From: Melampsora larici-populina 98AG31
Taxonomy: Eukaryota; Basidiomycota; Pucciniomycetes; Pucciniales; Melampsoraceae
Length of the DNA: 64,000 bases
Reading direction: 5' to 3'
Assembly: GCF_000204055.1 (NCBI RefSeq)
Contig: NW_006768770.1
Span: forward strand, 1,937,589-2,001,588
The position numbers and the translations under genes are program-made. The notes under the pieces were generated by a model. That model was not told the origin of the DNA. It was given only the letters and a program-made list of their open reading frames with translations, and searched no databases. Below, piece by piece: positions 1 through 11,448 of the stretch (its first letter is position 1; every line of letters starts with the position of its first letter).

Positions 1-292
1 AATACATCATTTGGAGTTCAACATCTCACAAAATGTTGAACTTATTCTAGATATTCGGAGTTCAACATTTCACAAAATGTTGAACTCCTTGAACCAAGCT
101 ATATAATCTGGAATCCAACATCTCACAAAATGTTGAACTTACTCTACATTTGGAGTTCAACATGTCACAAAATGTTGAACTTGTTGAACTAATTAACTAT
201 ATGGTTTGGAGTTCAGATCAACATCTCACCAACGTTGAGGTTACTCTATATTTGGAGTTCATCATTCCACAAAATGGTGAACTTACATGATT
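1..292. repeat. Tandem array of imperfect palindromes (GTTCAACAT / ATGTTGAAC)
   Basis: About six copies of a short palindrome, GTTCAACAT, then a spacer such as CTCACAAA, then ATGTTGAAC, follow each other every 40-55 bases. A higher-order period of about 100 bases is visible: the tail CTTATTCTAGATATT near 38 recurs as CTTACTCTACATTT near 138 and GTTACTCTATATTT near 239. Copies near 210-290 are more diverged. The array touches the window edge, so its true length is unknown. No coding potential is seen. It could be a minisatellite or the end of an inverted-repeat element. Confidence 0.85.
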
Positions 293-500
293 ATATATCA
301 ATCAATGGTTTGCAATGACCCTCCGTCGCTTGTGAGGGTAAATCTGTGGCTTGGTCTGTCTTTCCTCATATTTCCTTCTCTGGTTGCTAATTGATTTTTG
401 AGCTTTTTAGTACATGGTAATGATCTGAAGCATGATCTTTTGTTACTTTCTCAAATTTGATCCTCTTTTTTCCTATACATTCATGGATCATGATAAAAGG

Positions 501-563
501 AGTTTCACATTTCACAGAATGTTGAGCTTATAGTGTATTCAACATTTTGTGAAATGTTGAGTT
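501..563. repeat. Isolated pair of the same palindrome family
   Basis: TTTCACAGAATGTTGAGC is followed by ATTCAACATTTTGTGAAATG, a diverged pair of the units in the array at the left edge but about 210 bases away from it. It may be an outlying piece of the same array. Confidence 0.6.
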
Positions 564-2151
564 GACTGATAGGTAATATATGAGATCTAAGGGTTGGTGC
601 ACATGAGCACTTGAATCTTTGATGCGACCCTCCAATGAGACGCTTGACAACAGTAACATGCCACTTATCAGCAAGGCTGTTATAATAACAACAAATGAAA
701 AAGGGAAGGCAAGATGTTGCTGCAAATCAACCAAAGGAGGATTTGCTTTCACTTGAAGATTATAAAGGGTGTAATTATTGATTCTTACTCTTGACAATGA
801 GTTTACATCATAATTGTTATCAGACAAAGGCAAGTGGCGTCTTCCATTTCTCAATAACCCTCCAATATTTGCCGCTCAAAGAGCGTATAGATTATTTATT
901 AATTGAAGATCTCAATTCCCTACAACTAAATCTGGAATCCCCACCCAGAAGCCCTGAAACTTGTAAAAGAGTTTCAGCCTGATGACAGATTTAGTTGTAG
1001 GCTAGAGCTCGGTCATGACTCACTTTCTACGGTGTAGTCACAAGATGGCTTGGGGATCTCAGAGTCCCGCCTAAATGTCTCCCTTTTTATACCTGTTCCT
1101 TTGCGCCTTAAATCAATATTGCAGTGGATCATAGTGCTATTGCGTCTTTTATTGTTTGTTTTTACTTCAACAATGTCATTATTCCTTTCCTTTGAGATTT
1201 TTGCATGTTGAACTGCCAAAAATCGGCAATCACCCACTATGACAACCTCTTACAACAGTCCATTGTTTATTCCATCTAATTCTAATAACTAAAGCTGTCT
1301 ATGTTGCCTTTCACAATTTGGCAAATGTTTGTAAGCAATATTGTGAGTACATCAATGTGTATAACTCTTGCCCGTGAGGTTTTTGCTTTTTGAAATCCCG
1401 CTTATAAGCGGCCTCCGACATTTGTCCTTTGTTTGTTTTGTCTGACTGTTGATGCTGTCTATCAGGCTTTTCAAAGGGTGTAAGCTTTTCGTTTTTCAAA
1501 GTCCCTCTATATGTGGCCTGTTACATTTGTCCATTGTTTGTTTCACTTGAAATTCAATGCTGCTTATCATGTTTTTTGAATTTTCTATTGTGCTTTCGGA
1601 TGCATAGTCTCCAACATGTGATCGTATAATTGGCGACGCATAGTGCTATTCCTTCTTTTATTGCTCACTTTACTTCAGCAATGTCATTGACCTTTTCAGA
1701 TGATGTTTTTGGTGTTTGCACCCTCATTGATAAGCAGGTCAATACCCTTACAATATACCACTGTCCGTGCCATCATGTAATCCACGCTTTTGATCATACT
1801 TTCCACACTTTTATTATTAAGACTAAGCCGGCCTTTACCCGTGCCGGCTTTTACCTATTATTTTGGTGTCTTATCTCCCCAATTGTCAGCTTTTATCCTT
1901 GCCCTTCTGCTGTTTTTGGTCAAATCTTTCCTTTTATCGTCTCCATTGTGTAATATGGCTAATCATCAGCTCATTGATGCACAAATTCTTCTATTCAACA
2001 TGTATTCACGTCCTGCATAATTCATTCTGTGTATAAAAATTATTCCCCTCTTCCTTTCCTTTTGACTCTTGTATCCTCATCATTGTGTAAATCTTCACTC
2101 CAAATCATTTCACCACCATCTTTTTTGTCTTCTTTTCCCTACACACTCACC
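564..2151. other. Non-coding stretch, nothing recognised
   Basis: Only short, mutually overlapping reading frames of low-complexity composition are present. I see no domain, tRNA or terminal repeat. Several thymine-rich runs (1380-1560, 1640-1960) resemble intronic or intergenic fungal DNA. Confidence 0.5.
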
Positions 2152-3770
2152 ATGTTGCCAGTTACATTTTTGACTCCTCCAATTGAATCTCTTTCACCCT
2201 CCCAAGAGGCTGCGCTCCGTAGTAATATTGTTCATATTTGTGGCCTGTTGTCGTCCCAGTTAGCACACCATGAGGTCAGATCGCTATCTCATCATATAAT
2301 TCATCTCACGCATTTGTCATCTGACTCCCCTAAACCATAGCTACAATACGCATTATTACACTCAAATCAATTGATGGTGTCACTCATCATGTACATCAAT
2401 TCAAGAATAACATATTTTGAGCTGTACATCATTCAAATTCTGATCCATATTGTGTCTACACAAGCTGCAAATTCCGTGATACACCCAGTGAATGCCATAG
2501 TGAGTTTTTGGATTTCTCCCTTTCATACGATTAATTTTGAGTCCACTTGCTATCCTTCTGGACAGATCTTGGAAGATTGTACCTTAAAGAGCTCCAACAT
2601 GATGGATCATGGACCGACTTTCCCGTGGCTATCGAAGTTTTAAATGAGTTTTTGCTTTCATGGCCTGATGGAGAACAGATCCTTGACCAAGTCTTATTTG
2701 ATTCACAGGGTAAGACAGCTTTGACTTAAAATCCCAATTTTGGCTGATTACTGTCAAACTGTATGGGTCCTAACACCTCAGAATCCACTGCTTGGGTTAA
2801 TCCAATCTTGCCTCTGTTTAGGTGTACATTTTGGCTGCATTCTTGCTTATCTAAGCAGTACATGACACAGGAGCATCGTAAGCTGTGTTGAGGTGGCATT
2901 AGAATATGAGTGTTTTATTGGCAGATACACCTGCAAATTCGGGGCATATGTAGCTTGATTGAGATCTTACCTTCATTACAACTTTTGCTCTATGTGACGT
3001 GTTCCATGTGTTGACTCTCTGAGCTGTGTATGTTACAGTAAATGCATTCTACAAGTGATGATACTTCCTGTGAACAACATTAAACATAGAATCATACCTG
3101 TTGGACTCATCACCATGTTCCCTATTTCCCTGAACTTCAAATTGAAAGGAATTATGGTCACGCTCTGGTGTACTAAACTCTATGCGACATGTATCACCTC
3201 TTTTGTATGCAGACATACTTTGGACCTTTGTTCCAATCCCATTGTCACGTCCAGATTTTGGTCTGCAATACTATCATTTTTGATGGAGGATGTAAATCAT
3301 AGTTCTGGCTTCATCTAACCATCCATCATGTTGGACGTCTATTGAGCAGACGGAATATAAGCAAACTCTCACTTCACATCACATATTGTCTAATTTAGTC
3401 TTTTGATTAGTGTATGTGGAGGCATAAGCTGGAGGCTGTGTGACACATATACTAACATATTGTAGATATACCCTACGTCATATACTAGCTCTTGTGACAT
3501 TCGCCATGGTCATACCCTACAGGTGGTTTGGTCTGCTCTATTTCATATACTAGCCTTTGTTACATTTGCCATTGTCAGACCCTACGGATTGTCTTATGCA
3601 TGCTGCTCTCCCTTCAGAGTGATTTGAGGCCTCAGTTTGACTCTTCTGTTCAACGACCTATGGTTCAGGTGGAATCCTGTGTCATTCCTATAAAACGGCC
3701 TCCATCACTCAACTCCAAGCTCCTGTCATTCCCCTCAATCCCCATCTGCATTGAGTCTGGGTCAATTTGA
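2152..3770 (+). other. Possible 5' exons of the downstream OB-fold-like gene
   Basis: Three segments look exon-like but are not proven. An ATG at 2152 in a good context (CACCATGTT) opens 62 codons with the phrase LSPSQEAALRSNIVHICGL. A segment at about 2563-2709 follows a CAG and ends at a GTAAGA donor; it encodes WTDLGRLYLKELQHDG and LSWPDGEQILDQ. A segment after a CAG at 3619 encodes SDLRPQFDSSVQRPMVQVE and ends in TGA at 3768. Both the order and the strand match the gene that follows, so these could be its upstream exons or a separate decayed gene. No family is recognised. Confidence 0.3.
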
Positions 3771-4040
3771 TTTGTCGCGTGTGGTAAATTTTTTGTATAC
3801 TCCCTCAGTATCTTCGCGGTGCTGATGATCTATCATTCCACTGCATTCTACAATTCAACAAAGTATAACTGAGCTCTGCACTCAAATCAACAAAAATTAC
3901 ACTGCAGTGCTCCATTGTTTCTGACCTATCTGTACGTCCTTCTGAAAATTAGTCACTTCATTCACGTTTTCTTCATGCCTTATGTCATACTCATGTTATT
4001 TGTGGTTCATTGGCCTAATTTTAACTTTTAGGAGTTTGAA

Positions 4041-5238
4041 ATGGTGTCTTCCTCTGCATCTCCCATGAGGTCACCTTCTCAAGCTTTCAAAGAACTGTCA
4101 AACAATGGCCCCAGAAAGCGTAACCACCCGTTTATTGTTTTGTGCCTTTTTGATGTTTTTGAAAATGTAACTCCTGTTTTCCTTCTATCAGATTGTGTCC
4201 TTTATCTCACTGATGTTGCTTTATGTATAGGTTGGGCCTGAAGTCCCCGGTATGTATGGTTTGTGCCATTCACACACTACCATTGTAATGCGCAACAAAG
4301 CTGAGGAATCAGTTGAATGGGTTGTAAAGTGTGTAGCGTACGGTGGCACTGACATTATCTTAGATGTAGACGGTGTATATTACTTGAAGGGAAGAGTAGT
4401 TGCTCTGAATAATAAAGATATTCAAAAGTTTTATCATGAGCCAGATTTCCAATTATTGGCAAATACCTCAGCAACCTTGAATGTAACTTTGCCAACGGTC
4501 TCAGTGTGACTGGTATAGGTATAATCTCTACTCGTACAGCCAAAACAATTGAACCTGGAAAAGAGAAAGCTTTCTTAATTGTTGCCCATTCTGACTACAA
4601 CCCCAACATAAGTCGTCATTGTTGAAATTTCATGCTTTGTCGCTGCTAAGTTGATTTTTCATGTTAACCTTAGGTGGGTACTCAAGTGACATTTGAAGTC
4701 AAATATTGGGTGATGTGGTCTAAGCTTATGGAAAAGTTGCAACCTCTCATGACGGTTGGTAGGGAAGTGATGCTTACTCAACACATTGTGGGCCGTAATG
4801 AGGAGCGCCAAATGTGGATCATGCAGGTATGTCGCCTTCAAAGATATATTGTGATGAAACACCATACTAACATTCTCATTTGCTGCTCTTCAGGTGACTG
4901 GGGTGAGCGTAACTTCAGGGTTGGAAAACTTTGTTCCAACTGCCCAAGTTGACCGAAACTCCACGCGGACTATGCCTTGGGGTCAAGCTTGAGCTAAAAT
5001 GTTAGTGTGTTGTTCTCCCATTTCCTTTCAATATATTAACACTCAACTGTTTTGTAGGATCTTCCCTCCAAGCAACAACTCTCAAGCTGGTCCGTATTCC
5101 TCAGCTGTACAAAACACAAATGTCCCTGAGGAAGAATCATGCACCGGTAAGGGCAAGGGTAAGGCAAATGTAAAGCCCCCCTCAGCAAGAAGCCCTGTGA
5201 AGCGGCCTAGAGGAACTGGATCTGATGTCAATGCTTGA
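4041..5238 (+). pseudogene. Single OB-fold-like protein of a rust-expanded family, frameshifted
   Basis: At least four exons can be followed. Exon 1 (from ATG 4041) encodes a Ser/Pro-rich start. After an intron ending in TATAG at 4230, exon 2 runs VGPEVPGMYG to YYLKGRVVALNN, then changes frame near 4485 to continue as NGLSVTGIGIISTRTAKTI and AHSDYNPN. Exon 3 starts after CCTTAG at about 4674 with VGTQVTFEVKYW and contains VGREVMLT and ERQMWIMQ. Exon 4 follows CTTCAG at about 4893 with VTGVSVTSGLENFVPT. A last Pro/Lys-rich exon ends at the TGA at 5236. The strand order 'KGRVVALN ... VTGIGI ... VGREV ... VSVTSG' is one I associate with multicopy rust proteins of beta-barrel (RPA/OB-like) character; this is recall, not a search. 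The 4485 frameshift implies a broken copy. It lies 430 bases upstream of the Helitron fragment on the same strand, so both may belong to one element. Confidence 0.5.
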
Positions 5239-5668
5239 ATAGAATGGCTCTCCTTTCAATCTATTTCTGATCCCTGGACAGATTCCTCCCCTGTATTGAC
5301 CTTTACACAGATGTCTGGTTTCTACATTTTTTATGACTGCCAGAATCATACTCTGTAACGAGAGCAGTGCATTTTACCTGCACGTCAATTGCTGTATTGA
5401 GACCCTGCAGCTCCGCGCCCTGTAGGCTCACTATGTATTGTATGAATTTAGTTTCTTTTACATTGTCTGCTCCCATACTTTGCCATTGCCTCATATAGGT
5501 CCCGTTGGGGTTCCATTGCTTCAATTCTGCTCGTCGCATCAGCTTACTCTTATACCGTTGAGTCCATTTACTTTGCTTGTTCATAACAAAAGTGTTGAAG
5601 ACAACCTCAAACTACACAAGGCTACATTATCAACAGCTGTCTTTGGAGTCACATTGTGTTGTCACCAT

Positions 5669-6288
5669 GGCTGTCATCAAGGCCGAATTAGCCACCAAAT
5701 CTGTGGAATACAATAATGAAGCTTCCATACTGCTTGAATTCAAAGGAGAACTGCCTTACAAGCTGGGCCCTGCGAATATGTCTTGTCAACATTGTGGGGC
5801 ATTACAATGGCCTCAAGAGCAAACAAATTATGAGGCAGATGGTAATAGCAGCATTTTCTCAAATTGTTGCAAACAAGGAGATGTGACAATCGCGTTAACT
5901 TTTTTTGAAGGATGTACGCCGCCTGAAGAATTGATGGATCTATATGTTGGGAATGACCCCCGTACCCCAATCTGTTTGTTTATGAATGGACTCACTATAA
6001 CTGATGTCCATTATAGATTCAAGGGACTTTTGAAAGGACATGTTGGTTTACAACAACTTAGTCTCTTTTGCATCTCTTGGGTCTCATGTTGACAATTCAG
6101 TTGCAGGCCAGAAGGGCATGTATTGTTTGTGAGTCCACAGACAATTACATCACAATATTGATTCACTCTTGCCTTAAGATCCACAAAATCCATGCTTTGC
6201 TCAGATCTTTATTGTCGGAGATGGAGGCAAAGAGGAGGTGAATATACGCAAGAAGAAAGCAAAAGAGAAGGTCAAAACAATTAATTGA
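5669..6288 (+). pseudogene. Helitron rolling-circle transposase, N-terminal fragment
   Basis: The ATG at 5669 lies in a good context (ACCATGGCT). The product carries the Cys motif typical of the region just before the Rep/helicase part of Helitron proteins: CQHCGALQWPQE, about 20 residues later NCCKQGDV, then PPEELMDLYVGNDPR. Around 6060 the frame shifts and continues with the equally typical LGSHVDNSVAGQKGMY, QLHHNIDSLLP and CFAQIFIVGDG. In-frame stops occur at 6130 (TGA, where the family has an Arg in 'FRVHGQLHH') and after SLLP (TAA). The HUH Rep motif, Walker helicase motifs and the Helitron 3' hairpin are not found, so this is a dead fragment. The family call is good because both halves of the block match in order. 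Confidence 0.8.
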
Positions 6289-7097
6289 GTGCTATTCACA
6301 GCCGCCAATCACAAGGAATTGGAAGGCCAGTGCATTTTACCAACCCTAGCAAGTTATGAGCAATTTATGAGAAAGTTTTGGAATGGATATCAAATGGAAA
6401 ACATCTATTGATTGAGAATTCATTGAGAAGTGGTTGGCATACCACCAAAATTGAGATGATGTCATACAGCATCATAAATTTGTACAAACCTGCTCCTGTA
6501 TTTCCCACTAAGAAAATATAGTTTATTAATCTTTGTGACATAAATTGACTGAGTTATTGAGGTTTGAAAAAAAAAATCACAGACAAAAAATACGATTTTT
6601 GTACTATACCTGAGAATTGATTCTGGGATATCTTCCAGCTTTATGAATATACATACTCCATGTCTTTCCCTCCAAGATGAGGAGGGAGTGAGCGTGAGTG
6701 AAAGAGTTACATAACTCTTTCCTTGCGCAAGCTGGGTTGAGTGTGCTGTACTTGCTCCCGTGTTCACAAGAGTGAGGAAAGTACGTGTGGGTGAAGACCT
6801 AGCGCATGTCTTATGGGACAGGTAATCTCTTAGGGATTACTCAAAGAGTCACTCGAGACGGTAGCGCGCATGAGAGAGGGGAAAAGTCCCTTTGAACCCA
6901 TCCACAGGGAGCAAAGGCTCAGATGATCCGAGGCCCTGCGAAGGGGCTTGAACCCCACTCTCATAGAGGTAAGCTCGCTAGGAGCCACACATACACTAGA
7001 ACCACTATCCAACTGTTGATTTGATTCCAGGCAATAAGGATACACAGCAACTAACAACGGACATTACAAGGTACAAACAATAATGGATGTGTTAGAA
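6289..7097. other. Gene-free stretch with tRNA-like promoter boxes on the minus strand
   Basis: No protein family is recognised. Read on the minus strand, GGTTCAAGCC at 6945-6954 fits a pol III B box, and TGGTTCTAGTG at 6994-7004 resembles an A box about 50 bases upstream of it. No clover-leaf can be drawn with confidence, so this would be a tRNA-derived SINE fragment at best. The stretch also directly follows the 3' end of the DIRS-like remnant and may hold its terminal repeats. Confidence 0.3.
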
Positions 7098-8641
7098 TCA
7101 CTGCCTGGAGCAATGTGAATCATTCAGCACGCCTGCTAGTAGCTTTGTACCCGCCAATACTCCAGATGAATATCCCTTGATGTACAATTTAGAAGTGTTA
7201 GAGCGCCATCTACCTGCATGTTTCAACACAGATTGTCAGCAGCCCAGATTTGCTCAAAGTGAGGCGCCGCCGATACAGAGGCTGTGACCTGACCAAAACA
7301 CATCTCTGGCTGGTTGGTGCTTCTTAAGAAAAGCCAAAATGGATAATTTTCTCATTGGTTTACGCTGGAAGACGCCACGGAATAGTGAGTCGCTACGCCC
7401 GCCGGTTGTTAAATGCAAGAGGTTGCGCAGCGCGGCAATGGGATCAAGTCCGTTTGGCTGACAAGTGAGTTGGACAAATTGCAGCTCACCAGGCGCTGCA
7501 GTCTTTGCCAACCATAGGCAGATCTTTGCTTTGGAGAAATCACAAGACAACAACACATCCTTCCTATGTACAAAGATGTCTGGATGATTGCCATGGTATG
7601 TTAACTCCCCTAGCCTCGCAAGCCCCCAGAAACCAACAAGAATGATTGCCCAGAAGATTCAGTAAGGCATTCCCTTGGACTCGCGTGATCAGCTCATCAA
7701 TGTCCATTAAAGTAAGCCCAGCCCTAGTCTGTGCTGCCCCTGGAGGTTTATATTCCTTAGCTGCCACGAGGATCAGCCGCAGACGGTCGCTGTTCAGAGA
7801 AGGAAAGGCCACCCTGTGCAGCGTATGCCACATGTGAATGCCCGTGAGGTATCATTTAGTTGTATTACTTGAGACTGCCTGTTGATTCTCAGAATCTCCG
7901 CACTACAGAATGAAATGGTATATGTCATCGCTAGTTGCTGGGAAGGGAAAGATAGATGTATCCATGAAGGTGAAGTACTTGTTTACTGCAGCTGCACACT
8001 GTCTGGTTGTTGAAGCGGCCCAACCGTAATCAAGGATTTGTTTGCCGACTTTGTTCAAACAACAAAAACTTCCAGGCTAGATTGTTGGAGGGTGTTCTTC
8101 ACGGTTGTCATAATGTGAGGAAACCAGGTGAGATTTTTGTACTTGATGTGGATGTAGATGTTGAAGAGGGAAAGATTTGGAAAAGGAGAGGTTGCAAGTC
8201 TGCTGGAATATCTATTTCGACGACGTTTTGTGAACCTTTTGAGGGGTTGAGACCCCTCAACAATTTATCTGCCTCATTGTCTTCCCAGGTTACGCGGACC
8301 AAGTTAATATTGCAATCAAAGTCTACCAACATGTCTTGAACCAGATGCCGTTCACGGTTCACTCTGAAATCCCTTGTTTTCCTGTTCCTTGCCGCGCCCT
8401 CTGTTGTTGTATTGTCGGTTAAGCACGAGAACTTTTGACCCGACATGGAAAGACCTTGACAAGTTCTTTTCTTCCTTAACATTAGTAGTACCAGCCGGAC
8501 AGCTACTGTTTCAGCCCAGGCAATTGTTTGCCTAGGTCTTTTGTGAGGTAAATCCCAGCCTGGACGCCATTTGAACTGGCACCACTTTTTACCCATGATG
8601 ATGCCAATAGGGATTACAGCTCTTCTTCTCTTTGACATCAA
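7098..8641 (-). pseudogene. DIRS-like retroelement remnant: RNase H plus tyrosine recombinase (copy 1)
   Basis: Reading leftward from 8641, the RNase H-like part shows IGIIMGKKWCQFKW, TIAWAETVAVRL, LTDNTTTEGA and EADKLLRG, keeping E and two D residues of the active site. After about 270 bases a tyrosine recombinase follows: WHTLHRVAFPSLNSDRLRL, AGLTLMDIDEL, then frameshifted parts with KTAAPGELQFVQLT, SGHSLCIGGASL and GRWRSNTSKLYIKGYS, ending at a TGA at 7098. In this family the box is normally GHSxRxGGA; here the catalytic Arg is Cys (TGT), one CpG transition from CGT. The first Arg motif (FWGLARLGE) is also scrambled. The RH-then-YR order is the hallmark of DIRS/Ngaro-type elements. The reverse transcriptase and gag parts are missing, so the copy is 5'-truncated. 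A related copy lies at 61.9-63.4 kb. Confidence 0.8.
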
Positions 8642-9085
8642 TTGAGAGGAGTGCTCTCACATTGACATCAACATGGGATGTGTGTGATCAAAATGTAATC
8701 ACACCTTGGTCAAACTAAATATAAATTCTTTGTATTTGAGCCATGCTCACCTAGTCAAAAAGAAAAAAGAGACCACAGAAAGAAAGTTGAAATGTGTCAA
8801 AGCATAAACCAACAAAAGACCAAAAATGAATTATTCACATGAATGATCAAAGAAAACAAGGCTATCCTGTTGTAAGAACAATGAGGACAAATAACATGCG
8901 TAAATAAATGAATAGTTAAAGAACTTATAAATCCACACTTGGCAGACCACACGGAATGTGGTGCTTCAAGACTGCTGATTTGCACTCTCAAAAAATCAGC
9001 AGTCTTTGGTAAAAAGATCATCTGATTTCATTCAATGATGACAAGTTTGTCTTCAACACACAAAAAGTGAGTCATTCAGTGATGG
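8642..9085. other. Short intergenic stretch, A-rich
   Basis: Nothing coding is recognised. Apart from the hairpin at 8968-9006 the stretch is plain A-rich sequence. Confidence 0.5.
8968..9006. repeat. Perfect 14-bp hairpin
   Basis: AAGACTGCTGATTT is followed after an 11-base loop by its exact reverse complement AAATCAGCAGTCTT. There is no poly-T run in a position that would suggest a pol III terminator. It may be a scar of a small inverted-repeat element. Confidence 0.7.
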
Positions 9086-11448
9086 ATGAGATTGAAGGTG
9101 TCGTGTCCCAACCTGGGTCATGAGACACAACATCCTTATGCATCTTCACAGATGATTAACCAGGACCAATCTTCAAACTCGAAGTATCTCCTTTACACAC
9201 ATTCTCTCTGTGTTCCACCTCATCCAGTCTTCATGCCTCAAAGCAAACAAAACATGCCATATGGAGGAACCAGGACTCAAAGGCGCAGTCCCCAAGAGAC
9301 ACCACACCCCATAGGGAGATCTTGCAACCCTCAAGGTAGCATTGTTGGTCCAGCTTCTCAAGCATCTGCAAGTCAAGATCACCTGACTCCCCAAGCTTCT
9401 AGGATTCAATTCAACCATTTGGTGAAAACTTCAAAAAAGTAACAAGTACCAACCACAATGCCCCTGAGTGGTTTGAAGAGCGGCAAGACCAAACAACTTC
9501 CCAGCAAGGACGCCAAACACACTCAGTGCAACTCTACCCAATCAACCAGCACAATCTTGATATGTTCAACAGATGTAATGATGGCTTGTCAAATGGTGGT
9601 AGCCACAACTGACACAGAAATCACCAAGATAACAATGATGCTCAAAATGATGAACATAGCAACAATACCATGGTTAACAAGGTGAGCATTGTAGTCCTTG
9701 GATTTAATGGACAATTGTACTGATCTCATTTTGCCAAAGTAAAAGGTAGAGTTACCAACCAAATGTGATCAAATTCACCTGGGGGAGATGGCAATGTTGT
9801 TTCATTAACTTCTCATACGACCAGCTTAAGGCTACAGTCATTCAATCAAGTGTTCAACAGCACAGAACTTGACAAAGAGCATAAGATCATTGGCCGTAAA
9901 ATTTGTGATGTAAGTCACATGATTATTTTGAACACATTTCATTCATACAATTGTGTGCGAGGTCGCTTCCCACAAGGATAAATTTCACACTCTGATTGCA
10001 ACAATGCTATTGCTGCGCCAAGGATTAGTCATTATATCTAACCAAATGGATGATGTTGAGAACACCCCCAACAAAACTTGCCAAGCTTGTTCTGGTCGCA
10101 CTTCTTGGGAAGATCAAGACAACAGTGCTCTCAAGGTAATGTCACATACATTTTCTCTTGCCTATTCTGCTTTGAGTCTGAATTACTTCTCTTTTTCTGT
10201 CTTGATTTAAACTTGATGATCCATGTCAGGGTGCCTTGCGGACTCAAACATGGAAAAGCATCATGGACGGTGATATTCAAGTGTATACGGCAAAGGAAGA
10301 CGAAAAAAAGCTGACACTTACCTCATCCTTATTTGCCAAAGTCGTGGTGTGTTTCAATGGTTTTTTTATTCAACTACACATAAGATATGTACTAATGCAA
10401 TAGATCTAGACTGGAATTTCATTGCATTAAGAAGCAGTATCTGCCACCCAGCTACAGTGTAGATCCCAATGTCAAATCAACTCGTGCATTCACAAGAATG
10501 TTGAACAATGTTCTAAAGGAGGTCAGAAAAGATTGTGAGGGAATAGTAAGCACCCCATTTTGTGCCGGTCTCAGTCCACCATCTCAAGTGATCCTGTTCA
10601 GCTCCTCGCAAATATTCACCTTCCGGACCGAGTAAACACGGCCAGCAACCTCAATGTACCCAAGCTCAACGAAATCATCATTCGAGTGGGTTGTGTCCTA
10701 ATTGTCTTTCTGCACACATATTAAGCTGATTGGAAAACAACACTCCTGTAGGTTGTGATAGCTTTACCAAAAGGAACATTCATATGTGGCCGGTAAAGTC
10801 CTTGCTGAGGTTAAGATCCTCAAGAGGGTCAATCACCTGCAAAGATGTTGATATGCATGGCTGGTAAGTAACCTCTAGTCTATTGGATTGACTCCAAATT
10901 TGATACATAATTGATCTCTCCGACTTGCTTCTCAGAGGATGCAGGCTATCCACTGGGGGTGGAATTATCAAGATTATTGTAAAAGTGCTAAGTCCTTGTG
11001 GGCAGTTGTCAACAACCAATTGGATAATGACGGAATTAAAGCAGACAATACCACCATGCATAGGGTTTTCCGGTGAAATGGCTAGAGCCCTTTAAATAAT
11101 TTGTGAAACCCGCCATTCTTCAATTACAGATTTTTTATCTCATGCATGACCAACGACTTGCTTGGAATTGCTGGTAAGAATAACCTTGCTCAAATGCAGA
11201 CTTCAAGTCATTGTTTTGCTCCGCCAACTCCTTAATCCATCCAGGAATCAATACAAGAGTTGGAAGAAACTTGTGGGCAAGAGGTTGGAGACAATGAGAT
11301 GTCATATGAGGAGGAAGTAGGAGAAAGATATGAAGAAGAAGAAGAAGAAGCTAAATTGGAAAGAAACAAGGAAAGAAACAAGGAAGAAGAAGCAGAAGAA
11401 GAGGAGGAAGAAGAAGCTGAAGAGGAAGAAGATGAAGAGAACAAGTGA
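9086..11448 (+). pseudogene. Decayed multi-exon gene of a rust-expanded family, Gln/Asn-rich start, acidic tail
   Basis: Segments on one strand separated by GT-AG-like gaps read as one protein. 9086-9660: low-complexity Pro/Gln/Ser then Asn/Gln-rich, with a frame change near 9440. About 10020-10138: QMDDVENTPNKTCQACSGR and TSWEDQDNSALK. 10230-10340: GALRTQTWKSIMDGDIQVY. 10405-10545: KKQYLPPSYSVDPNVKST and FTRMLNNVLKEVRKDCEGI. 10610-10690: NIHLPDRVNTASNLNVPKLN. 10935-11062: RMQAIHWGWNYQDYCKSAK. 11244-11448: IQELEETCGQEVGDNE followed by a Glu-rich tail ending in TGA. The 'LPPSY...STR.F...L' stretch is one I associate with a multicopy Puccinia family of unknown function; this is from memory only. 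At least one frame change and unclear splice sites suggest a broken copy. No function is assigned. Confidence 0.45.
11328..11440 (+). repeat. GAA/GAG-rich simple repeat encoding a Glu tail
   Basis: A run dominated by GAA and GAG triplets encodes an acidic tail (YEEEEEEAKLE, EEEEEEEAEEEE). The complementary strand would read as a Ser-rich frame, an artefact of the same repeat. Such tracts expand and contract easily. Confidence 0.75.

Noticed and set aside
6945..7004. A genuine tRNA gene
   Set aside because: No acceptor or anticodon stem can be drawn that fits the two boxes.
11232..11444. Ser-rich protein on the minus strand
   Set aside because: It is the complement of the GAA/GAG tract and has no independent support.
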